This document shows, piece after piece, positions 33,585-40,889 of a DNA stretch of 64,000 bases. The DNA is taken from contig NZ_JAHXYZ010000001.1 of NCBI RefSeq assembly GCF_019969685.1, positions 434,001 through 498,000 of the forward strand, given 5' to 3'. A program made the position numbers and the translations under genes. Numbering within the stretch: the stretch's first letter is position 1; every line of letters begins with the position of its first letter. The notes beneath the pieces were generated by a model that saw only the letters and a list, made by a program, of their open reading frames with translations, was not told where the DNA came from and searched no databases. The DNA is from Microbacterium sp. EST19A (GTDB taxonomy: Bacteria; Actinomycetota; Actinomycetes; Actinomycetales; Microbacteriaceae).

Positions 33585-33642
33585 GATCTCCCTTTCATGT
33601 CGGCGGCGACTGCCGGAACCCGCGGTCGGGACCGCCGGTGGG

Positions 33643-33673
33643 GGGTCCGCCGGTTCGGACGACCGGCGGACCC
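33643..33673 (-). terminator. Hairpin between binding-protein and permease genes
   Basis: A perfect 12-bp stem (33643-33654 with 33662-33673) with a 7-base loop begins 6 bases past the binding-protein stop. It probably acts as a partial terminator or protects the upstream transcript from decay, giving a surplus of binding protein. Confidence 0.65.
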
Positions 33674-33679
33674 TCGGAC

Positions 33680-35188
33680 TCACTCGAGCGTGACGTTCTT
33701 CACCGACCACGAGCGGTAGTGGTTCGGCGTGAAGCCCTTCACGTGCGAGGACACGGCGTAGATCGCGTCGGGCACCGCGAGCGGCACCACCGGGGTGTTC
33801 GCGAACGCCCAGTCCTCGAAGATCGCGGTCGCCGCCTCGGTCTCGGTGTCGTCCTTCGACGAGGTCAGGGCGTCGAGGGCGGTGTTCGCGGCGGCCGGGT
33901 CGCTCTGGGTGAAGAGCACGCCGGTGACGGCGAGGAAGCCGAGCGGATCGACCGCGCTCGGGGCGAGCGCGTTGTAGGTCAGGACGCCCATCTGGAAGTC
34001 CCCGGCGCCGAGCTTCTCGACGTAGGACGACAGGGCCATGGGCTCGACCGTCACCGTGATCCCCGCTTCGGCGAGCATCGGCACGAGCGCCTGCGCGGCG
34101 AGCTGGTCCGCGCCGGCACCGCTCTTCACGTAGAGGGTGATGTCGCTGCCGTCGTAGGACGACTCCTCGACGAGGCGCTTGGCCTCGTCGATGTCCCTCG
34201 ACGCCCAGGCGCAGGTCGCGCAGGGGGCGACCCCGGGAATGGTCTGCGGGAGCACGGTGTCGGCCTGTGTGGCGAGGTCCGCGTAGCCGCCGACCAGCAG
34301 GTCGTCGTAGTTGATCGCGAGCGCGACCGCCTTGCGGAAATTCGGGTCGTCGAACGGGGCGACGGCCGTCTGGAACATCAGCGTGGAGACCCCGGAGGAC
34401 TCCGTGGACTGCAGGAGCGCCTGATCGAACTGGCTCGCGGAGCTGAGCTCGACCTGGTTGACCACGTCGATCTCACCGCTCTGGAATTGGAGGAGCTGCT
34501 GCGCACCGTCCTCGACGACGGAGTACTTCACGGTCGCGGGACGGTCCTCGTGCGTCGTGTAGTGCGGGTTGCTGGTGAGCACGATGGACTCGCCGACCTC
34601 TTCGCTCTCGATGGCGTAGGCGCCCGTCGAGATCGGCTTCTTCCAGAACTCCTCAGGATCCGTGCCGCCGAGGTCGGCGGGCACGATCGCCGCGTTGGTG
34701 GTCGCGAGGATGCCGAGCAGCGAATGGTCAGGACGGTTCAGAGCGAACACGACCGTGTCCTCGTCCGGCGAGGTGACCGCGTCGATCGATGCGAAGTAGC
34801 TCCCGTAGAGGGCTCCGGCGGCCCACAGCCCTTCGGAGTAGATGACGTCTTCCGGAGTGACGTCGGCGCCGTCGCTGAACTTCGCCTCGGGGTCGAGGTG
34901 GAACGTGATCGTGAGCGCCGCGTCGTCGAACTCGTACTCGGTGGCGACGCCCGGCTCGAGTTCGGACCCGTCGGGCGAGGTGTCCAGCAGTGCCCCGAAG
35001 ACCTGCGGGAACACGGAGAAGCTCGCCGAGGCGAGTGCCTCCTGCGGGTTCCACGAGTCGATGGCATCGCTGAGGGCGATGTCCAGCGTGTCGTCCGGCG
35101 CGGCCGTACCGGACGGTGACGCGCATCCGGCGAGGAGGGCTGCCCCGGTCACGATCGACGTGAGGGCGGCGATTCTGGCGATCTTCAT
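33680..35188 (-). CDS. ABC transporter substrate-binding lipoprotein (SBP family 5)
   Basis: A 502-residue secreted lipoprotein with signal peptide and lipobox LLAGC (lipidated C22). The mature part matches family-5 solute-binding proteins for peptides and nickel: SDAIDSWNPQEAL, FHLDPEAKFSDGADVTPEDVIYS and the long two-lobe body to FTPNHYRSWSVKNV. It is the first gene of the importer operon and catches the substrate outside the cell. A second unusual pair of cysteines (CATCAW, about residues 338-343) may form a disulfide. Operator 4 lies 74 bases upstream. Confidence 0.92.
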   Translation of the reverse strand: MKIARIAALTSIVTGAALLAGCASPSGTAAPDDTLDIALSDAIDSWNPQEALASASFSVFPQVFGALLDTSPDGSELEPGVATEYEFDDAALTITFHLDPEAKFSDGADVTPEDVIYSEGLWAAGALYGSYFASIDAVTSPDEDTVVFALNRPDHSLLGILATTNAAIVPADLGGTDPEEFWKKPISTGAYAIESEEVGESIVLTSNPHYTTHEDRPATVKYSVVEDGAQQLLQFQSGEIDVVNQVELSSASQFDQALLQSTESSGVSTLMFQTAVAPFDDPNFRKAVALAINYDDLLVGGYADLATQADTVLPQTIPGVAPCATCAWASRDIDEAKRLVEESSYDGSDITLYVKSGAGADQLAAQALVPMLAEAGITVTVEPMALSSYVEKLGAGDFQMGVLTYNALAPSAVDPLGFLAVTGVLFTQSDPAAANTALDALTSSKDDTETEAATAIFEDWAFANTPVVPLAVPDAIYAVSSHVKGFTPNHYRSWSVKNVTLE

Positions 35189-35261
35189 TTCTGACCTCGG
35201 TTCTGCATCGGGGGAACTCGAAGAGGGAAGACGACGTTGACTTCACTCCATGATTTTCAAG

Positions 35262-35280
35262 TTCGTAATTAAATTACTAA
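35262..35280. promoter_or_regulatory. TTCGTAA-type operator 4
   Basis: TTCGTAATTAAATTACTAA, one mismatch from the consensus palindrome, in the control region of the ABC operon. A single half-site TTACGAA occurs nearby at 35323-35329, just past the end of the GMC gene. Confidence 0.68.
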
Positions 35281-35345
35281 CTGACGCTACGCCTGTCCAC
35301 CGCGTCGTGGGTATCGATCATGTTACGAATGCCTCGGAGAGGGGC

Positions 35346-36875
35346 TCACGGGGCGTGAACGGCGACGAGGAGGGCGGCGATCCGCTCTGCCGCAGCCACG
35401 GTCGGCAGCGCCGGGGTCGCACGAGGGATGTCGGGGAAGATCGATGCGTCGGCGACGTGCAGCCCGTCGATCCCGAGCACCGCCGCTGCGCCGTCGACGA
35501 CCGAGGACGGGTCGTCCGTGCGTCCCATCCGCAGCGTCCCCGCCGGATGCCAGTAATGCGTGTGGGACCGGCGCATCCAGTCGCGCAGCCCCTCCCCGGC
35601 GAGCTCGCGCGGATCGGTGCCGATCGGATCGCCGAGGTACTCGGCCAGCGGACCGGCGCACAGCTCGTCGGCGACCCAGCGGATGCCGAACTCGACACTG
35701 CCCAGATCCGCGCCCTCCCTGTCGCTGAAGAAGCGCGGATCCACAGCAGCGGTGATCGAGGGATCCGTCGAACGCAGCCGCACGCTCCCCCGCGACCGCG
35801 GGCGCAGCTGACTGACCGGCAGGATGACCCGCCAGCCCGACGCCTGCGCCTCGTCAGGCTCCACCCAGGGGTACACGTGCAGATCGAACGGGCCGTCCGC
35901 GAACGGTGACCGCAGTTTCGCCATCGCCTGCTCCTCGGGCACCCATTGCGTTCGGCCGAACTCGCGCGGCGCCTCGGCGAGCGCGGCGGTTCCCGCGAAC
36001 TCCAGCTGCACGGTGGGGTGGTCGTGCAGGTTCCTGCCGACGGCAGGCAGATCGCGGACGACGGGGATGCCGAGCGCGCGCAGCTCCTCTGCAGGGCCGA
36101 CGCCCGATCGCAGCAGCACCTCGGGAGAGCCGTAGGCACCGGCGCTCAGCACGATCAGGTCGGCGCGAGCGGTCCGGCGCTCCGCGCCGACGAAGTACTC
36201 CACGCCGTCCGCGCGCGCACCGGAGAAGGTGATCCGATCGACCAGGGCGTTCGCGCGAATCGTGAGGAGCGGGTCGTCGCGGACGGCGTCCAGATAGGCG
36301 CCGGCGGTGTTGATCCGCACGGTGCCGCGCGTGTTGACCGGCGCCACGCCCGCGCCGACACCTCCGTCGAGGTCGACGAGGTCGTCCCGGCGCGGAAGGC
36401 CCGCCGAGGTGCAGGCGCCGAGGAAGGCCGCATGGAACGGCTGGATCTCGGCCGCCGTGTACTCACGCAGGCGCATGCGTTCGGCGGCGCTCGCGAAGAA
36501 CGGGCGCATCGAGCGGGCGCTCCAGCCGTCGCCGGCATCCTCGGCGAGCGCATCCCAGTCTCCCGACCAGCCGGCCGTCTGCGTGCAGCCGTTGTGGCTC
36601 GAGCATCCGCCGATGACGCGTGCACGATCGAAGAGCAGCGGCTGTCCTCCGGCCCCGGCGCCGGTGTAGCCCCAGTCGTGACTGGTCGGCAGGCTGGCCG
36701 CGTCGAGGAGATCGTCGGGCCAGCCACCATCATCGAGCGGTCCGTAGTCGGGGCCGGCCTCCAGCAGGAGCACCGAACGGCCGGACTCCACCAGGCGCGC
36801 GGCGATCACGGCACCGGCCGTGCCGCCGCCGATGACGATCGTGTCGGCCCGATCGGCGTCGGCGGCCTCAGCCAT
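35346..36875 (-). CDS. GMC family FAD-dependent oxidoreductase
   Basis: A 509-residue GMC oxidoreductase. IVIGGGTAGAVIAARL binds FAD, RVIGGCSSHNGCTQTAG is the flavin-attachment loop, LSAGAYGSPEVLLRSGVGP is GMC signature 2 and HYWHPAGTLRMG carries the active-site histidine, followed by TPALPTVAAAERIA. Relatives are choline and alcohol dehydrogenases or oxidases. It would turn an alcohol into an aldehyde, which the aldehyde dehydrogenase of the same regulon could finish. It overlaps the TetR stop by 8 bases, so the two are cotranscribed. Confidence 0.89.
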   Translation of the reverse strand: MAEAADADRADTIVIGGGTAGAVIAARLVESGRSVLLLEAGPDYGPLDDGGWPDDLLDAASLPTSHDWGYTGAGAGGQPLLFDRARVIGGCSSHNGCTQTAGWSGDWDALAEDAGDGWSARSMRPFFASAAERMRLREYTAAEIQPFHAAFLGACTSAGLPRRDDLVDLDGGVGAGVAPVNTRGTVRINTAGAYLDAVRDDPLLTIRANALVDRITFSGARADGVEYFVGAERRTARADLIVLSAGAYGSPEVLLRSGVGPAEELRALGIPVVRDLPAVGRNLHDHPTVQLEFAGTAALAEAPREFGRTQWVPEEQAMAKLRSPFADGPFDLHVYPWVEPDEAQASGWRVILPVSQLRPRSRGSVRLRSTDPSITAAVDPRFFSDREGADLGSVEFGIRWVADELCAGPLAEYLGDPIGTDPRELAGEGLRDWMRRSHTHYWHPAGTLRMGRTDDPSSVVDGAAAVLGIDGLHVADASIFPDIPRATPALPTVAAAERIAALLVAVHAP

Positions 36876-37674
36876 TCGCGTCGCCCGTCTCGGTGAAGGC
36901 GTGCACGATGCCGACGAAGGCGATCGCATGCGACGACCAGCCGCGGGCGTCGGTCTTCGCCGGGATGTCCGGATCGGTGCGCGAGCGCAGCAGGTAGCCG
37001 ACCTCCAGCGCCTCCGTCGCCCAGATGAGGTCCTCCATCGTGTGGCCGTCGCGCAGACGCCGCCCCCCGTAGCGGAGCACGTTGCCGAGCAGATCCGAGA
37101 GCGCCGCGATGTACCGGCTGTTCGCCTCGCGCTGGGCGCCGCGCACGAGCTCGGCGGGCACCATCGCCCCCAGCCCCAGAGCGAGGAACATCTCCGGCGA
37201 CTTGCGGCTGAGCGTGAAGTCGAGGTCGCCGACGCGGCGGAGGATCTCGTCGGCCGGTTCGCCATCAGAGACCATCTGGAAGGCGAGGGCTTCGATCTCG
37301 GAGGCCCCCGGGTTGGCGATCTGATCCATCAGATGTGCGAGCAGCTCGCGCTGGAACTCGGCCTGGTCTGCCCAGATCTGGTAGAAGGCGCCCGTGGTGA
37401 GCGGGCCGCCGCCCGCCGAGGCCTCGGCGCGGTTGACTTCGTCGAGGACGTCCTTGATGCGGATGTCGGCCAGCGCATTGTGCGCCTGCGGCGCGTCCTC
37501 CGACACTCGCTCGATGGCCACGCGTGCAGCGGCCTGGAGCAGGAGTGCGCGGGTCTCATCCCGCGGTCGGTGCCGGCGGCGCGGACGCTCGGCAGACTTC
37601 GGCTGTGCGCTGGCGCGGGACGGAGTGACGTCGGTGGACTCGACCATGTCGTCATGGTACTCGAAGATCGTCAT
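36868..37674 (-). CDS. TetR family regulator, probable repressor of the TTCGTAA regulon
   Basis: A 268-residue TetR-like regulator: a basic N-terminus (PRRRHRPRDETRALLLQAAARVAIE) followed by a divergent helix-turn-helix (ADIRIKDVLDEVNRAEASAGGGPLTTGAFYQIWADQAEFQREL) and a long helical domain. The insertion between helices two and three makes it longer than usual. Its own promoter contains a perfect TTCGTAA operator that touches the first possible ATG, and it is the only DNA-binding protein in the cluster, so it is the best candidate for binding all six sites. An in-frame ATG at 37647 is an alternative start. Confidence 0.8.
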   Translation of the reverse strand: MTIFEYHDDMVESTDVTPSRASAQPKSAERPRRRHRPRDETRALLLQAAARVAIERVSEDAPQAHNALADIRIKDVLDEVNRAEASAGGGPLTTGAFYQIWADQAEFQRELLAHLMDQIANPGASEIEALAFQMVSDGEPADEILRRVGDLDFTLSRKSPEMFLALGLGAMVPAELVRGAQREANSRYIAALSDLLGNVLRYGGRRLRDGHTMEDLIWATEALEVGYLLRSRTDPDIPAKTDARGWSSHAIAFVGIVHAFTETGDANG

Positions 37675-37692
37675 TCGTAATCAATTTACGAA
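37674..37692. promoter_or_regulatory. TTCGTAA-type operator 5
   Basis: TTCGTAATCAATTTACGAA, a perfect match to the consensus, between the divergent TetR-GMC and amidohydrolase-AtuA operons. It can control both directions and allows autoregulation. Confidence 0.78.
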
Positions 37693-37783
37693 AAAGGAGG
37701 AAGATCGTCCCGATTGTGAGTATCGTCGGCGTCACGCGGTGCCATCTGCCCGCTGCCGTCCACCCCCGAAACAGGAGAACATC

Positions 37784-38998
37784 GTGGCCATCGACGCGGA
37801 TGCGCTGTACAAGCAGCTGCATGCCCACCCGGAACTGTCCTTCGCCGAGCACGAGACCGCCGCCCTGCTCGCGGGACTCCTCGGCGAGCTCGGGTACGAG
37901 GTGATCACGGGGATCGCCGGCACCGGCCTCGTCGGAATACTCCGCAACGGCGACGGAGGGACCGTGCTGCTGCGCGCGGACATGGACGGCCTCCCGGTCC
38001 GCGAGGAGACCGGACTCCCCTGGGCGAGCGTCGACACGGCCGTCGACCACAACGGCGACCGCGTGCCGGTCATGCACGCCTGCGGCCACGACATCCACAT
38101 GACCTGCCTGATCGCCGCAGCCGAAGAGCTGGCCGACACGCGCAACGAGTGGAGCGGCACGGTGATCGCCCTCTTCCAACCGGCCGAAGAGCGTGGCGGC
38201 GGCGCGGCGGCCATGGTGGCCGACGGTCTGTTCACCCGCATCCCGCATCCCGACATCGTGCTCGGACAGCATGTCTTCCAGCGCCCCGCGGGCGTGGTGG
38301 GCGCGCACAGCGGCGCCGCCTTCTCCGCCATCGACACGATGGAGGTCACGATGCACGGCCGGGGCGGACACGGCTCCCGGCCGGAGACGACCATCGACCC
38401 CGTCCTCATGGCGGCGTCGACCGTGGTGCGCCTCCAGGGAGTGGTCTCCCGCGAGGTGGCTGCGCAGAACGCGGCCGTCGTGACGGTGGGACACCTCAAT
38501 GCCGGGACCAAGAACAACATCATCCCCGACGACGCACGACTGGGCGTCAGCGTGCGCAGCTTCGACGCCGCTGTGCGGACGCGCGTGCTCGACGCCGTCG
38601 AGCGCATCATCCGGGCGGAAGCGGTCGCCTCCGGGTCGCCCGCTCTCCCCGACATCGTCTACGGAGAGCAGTACCCGCTCACCTACAACGACCCCGAATC
38701 CACCGCGCGGGTCATGCAGGCCTTCGAGGCCGAGTTCGGCGACGAGCGGGTCTCCGACCCCACGCAGCACATCGGCAGCGAAGACGTCGGGGCCCTGGCG
38801 ATCGCCGCCGGCGTGCCGCTGGTCTACTGGATCCTCGGCGGTGGAGACCCCGACGCGATCGCGGAGGCACGCGCCACCGGGACCTTCGCGGAACGGATCC
38901 CCTCCAATCACTCTCCGCGCTTCGCTCCGCTGCCGCAGCCGACGATCAGCGCGGGCACCCGTGCGCTCGTCGTGGCCGCGCGGATCTGGCTCGTGTGA
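37784..38998 (+). CDS. M20 family amidohydrolase/metallopeptidase
   Basis: A 404-residue M20D-type amidohydrolase (hippurate hydrolase/IAA-amino-acid hydrolase branch). Metal ligands are seen in HACGHDIHM (H98, C100, H102) and PAEERGGG (E135, E136); HGRGGHGSRPETTIDP begins the dimerisation domain and SNHSPRFAP holds the last histidine. The cysteine in HACGHD marks the N-acyl-amino-acid hydrolase subgroup, so it probably releases an amino acid from an acyl or aromatic amide. ACAGGAGAAC precedes the GTG. It heads the operon with the AtuA pair. Confidence 0.9.
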   Translation: MAIDADALYKQLHAHPELSFAEHETAALLAGLLGELGYEVITGIAGTGLVGILRNGDGGTVLLRADMDGLPVREETGLPWASVDTAVDHNGDRVPVMHACGHDIHMTCLIAAAEELADTRNEWSGTVIALFQPAEERGGGAAAMVADGLFTRIPHPDIVLGQHVFQRPAGVVGAHSGAAFSAIDTMEVTMHGRGGHGSRPETTIDPVLMAASTVVRLQGVVSREVAAQNAAVVTVGHLNAGTKNNIIPDDARLGVSVRSFDAAVRTRVLDAVERIIRAEAVASGSPALPDIVYGEQYPLTYNDPESTARVMQAFEAEFGDERVSDPTQHIGSEDVGALAIAAGVPLVYWILGGGDPDAIAEARATGTFAERIPSNHSPRFAPLPQPTISAGTRALVVAARIWLV

Positions 38999-39033
38999 AG
39001 CCGACTCGTGAACCCTCAGAGAGGAGCAGCGCG

Positions 39034-40473
39034 ATGATCCCGCAGTCGCTCACGAACCGGCCGAGGCTGCAGGCGACGACGCCGCCCGACGACGACGTCT
39101 TCCGGATCGGATCCGGAGCCGGATTCGCCGGAGATCGACACGACGGGGCCGAGGTGCTCGCCCGGTTCGGCGACCTCGACGCCCTCGCCTTCGAGTGCCT
39201 CGCCGAGCGTACGATCGGCATCGCCCAGCATCGGCGATCGGTCGGGTCGGAGCCCGGGTGGGACACCCGCATCCTTCGCCGCCTCTCGGGAACCTTGCCG
39301 CATCTCTTGTCCCCCCAGGGCCGCTCCGACGCGCGACCCTCACCCGTCGTCACGACGAACGCCGGCGCCGCCGACCCGGCAGGCGCGGCGCGTGCGATCG
39401 TCGACCTCCTCGCGCGGGAGGACCTGCCCGCCGTGCCCGTCGCCGCCGTGACCGGTGACGACGTGCTCGACGCGCTCGATCTTCGGGAGTCCCGCATTCT
39501 CGGCTCGGACGACACCCTGTGGGACATCCGCGAGCGCATCGTGTCGGCCAACGCCTATCTCGGCGCGGGTCCGCTCGTCGACGGCCTGTCGCAGGGAGCC
39601 CGCATCATCGTGACCGGTCGGAGTTCGGATGCCGCGCTGTTCCTCGCGCCCCTCGCCCATCATCACGGGTGGGATCTGCATCCGGCATCCGTCGGCGAGG
39701 CGCGACTCGACATCGTCGCCGAGGGCACGCTCGTCGGGCACCTGCTCGAGTGCGCGGGACAGCTCACCGGCGGCTATTTCGCCGACGGCGTGCGCAAGCG
39801 CGTCGACGGACTGGCCCGCCTCGGCTTCCCCTTCGCGGATGTGCGCGCAGACGGCTCCGCCACCTACGGCAAGGTGCCCGGCACGGGCGGCGTGCTCGAC
39901 CGCCGGACGGTGCTCGAGCAGCTCCTCTACGAGATCGACGACCCCTTCCGCTACCCGACGCCGGACGTCACCCTCGACCTCTCCGCCGTCGAGATCTCCG
40001 AGCTCGCGGACGACCGTGTGCTCGTCCGCGGCGGGCGTGCGAACGGCGTGCCCGAGCAGCTCAAGGTGAGCGTCGGCGTTCGAGACGGCCTCGTCGCGAC
40101 CGCCGAGATCGGCTACGCGGGGTTCGGCTCCGGCATCCGCGGTGAGCTCGCGGCCGACATCATCCGCGAGAGATGGGCAGAGGTGCGGGGGCGCACATCC
40201 GAAGAGCTGTCGATCGCCGTCATCGGCGTCAACTCCTCTCGGCCGTGGTTCGCACCGGACCTCTCGGAACCGCCGGAGGTGCGCGTGCGCTTCTCGGTGC
40301 GCACCTGGGAGCGGCCGGTCGCCGAGGCCCTGTGCGAGGAGGTCGAGGCGCTCTACACCAACGGCCCGTACGGGGGCGGGGGCGTCACGACGCAGATCCG
40401 AGAAACGATCGGGATCGTCTCGACCCTCATCCCGCGCGACCTCGCCTCGCCGTCCGTCGAGGTGCTGTCATGA
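39034..40473 (+). CDS. AtuA/DUF1446 family protein
   Basis: A 479-residue protein of the acyclic terpene utilisation AtuA (DUF1446) family. Typical segments are FRIGSGAGFAGDRHDGAEVL, VVTTNAGAADPAGAARAI, RIIVTGRSSDAALFLAPL and QLTGGYFADG. In Pseudomonas atuA is needed for growth on citronellol, but the reaction of the family is unknown. The fused C-terminal ferredoxin-like part found in longer versions is a separate gene here, overlapping by four bases. A GAGAGGAGC site precedes the ATG. It sits 35 bases after the amidohydrolase. Confidence 0.85.
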   Translation: MIPQSLTNRPRLQATTPPDDDVFRIGSGAGFAGDRHDGAEVLARFGDLDALAFECLAERTIGIAQHRRSVGSEPGWDTRILRRLSGTLPHLLSPQGRSDARPSPVVTTNAGAADPAGAARAIVDLLAREDLPAVPVAAVTGDDVLDALDLRESRILGSDDTLWDIRERIVSANAYLGAGPLVDGLSQGARIIVTGRSSDAALFLAPLAHHHGWDLHPASVGEARLDIVAEGTLVGHLLECAGQLTGGYFADGVRKRVDGLARLGFPFADVRADGSATYGKVPGTGGVLDRRTVLEQLLYEIDDPFRYPTPDVTLDLSAVEISELADDRVLVRGGRANGVPEQLKVSVGVRDGLVATAEIGYAGFGSGIRGELAADIIRERWAEVRGRTSEELSIAVIGVNSSRPWFAPDLSEPPEVRVRFSVRTWERPVAEALCEEVEALYTNGPYGGGGVTTQIRETIGIVSTLIPRDLASPSVEVLS

Positions 40474-40808
40474 CTCTCGAACAGCGGAAGGACGCCGGGG
40501 GGCACCTCGGCGCGATCGCCCACGCGAGGGCGGGAGACAAGGGCGACTCCTCGATCCTGCTGGTCGCGGCATACGAGCCCGATCACGCCGTCGCACTCGC
40601 CGAGATCCTGACGTCGACCACGATCGCCGCGCATTTCGGGACGACTCCCGAGAATGTGACGGTGACCTCCGCTCCGCTGCTCGGCGCCGTGTCGATCGTG
40701 GTGCGGCACGCCCTGGAGGGCGGAGTCACCCGGTCGCTGCGCGTGGACCCCCACGGCAAGACCCTCTCCGGTCACCTCCTCGATCTCCCGATCACCTGGG
40801 CGCCCTGA
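40470..40808 (+). CDS. AtuA-related small protein (second half of split AtuA)
   Basis: A 112-residue protein: HLGAIAHARAGDKGDSSILLVAAYEP is the hallmark of the AtuA-associated C-terminal domain, followed by VTVTSAPLLGAVSIVVRHALEGGVTRSLRVDPHGKTLSGHLLDLPI. In other organisms it is fused to the large AtuA protein; here the ATG overlaps the large subunit's stop (ATGA). The two proteins very likely form one complex. Confidence 0.85.
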   Translation: MTLEQRKDAGGHLGAIAHARAGDKGDSSILLVAAYEPDHAVALAEILTSTTIAAHFGTTPENVTVTSAPLLGAVSIVVRHALEGGVTRSLRVDPHGKTLSGHLLDLPITWAP

Positions 40809-40861
40809 TCGCGTCCGGTCTGGACGAGCATGCCGACCGTGTGTATCGTCCCCAGTAGTAC

Positions 40862-40880
40862 TTCATAAGTAACTTACGAA
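40862..40880. promoter_or_regulatory. TTCGTAA-type operator 6
   Basis: TTCATAAGTAACTTACGAA, one mismatch from the consensus, 9 bases before the GTG of the S9 peptidase. TATCGT upstream (40844-40849) could be its -10 box, placing the operator over the transcription start. Confidence 0.72.
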
Positions 40881-40889
40881 AGGCGAACC

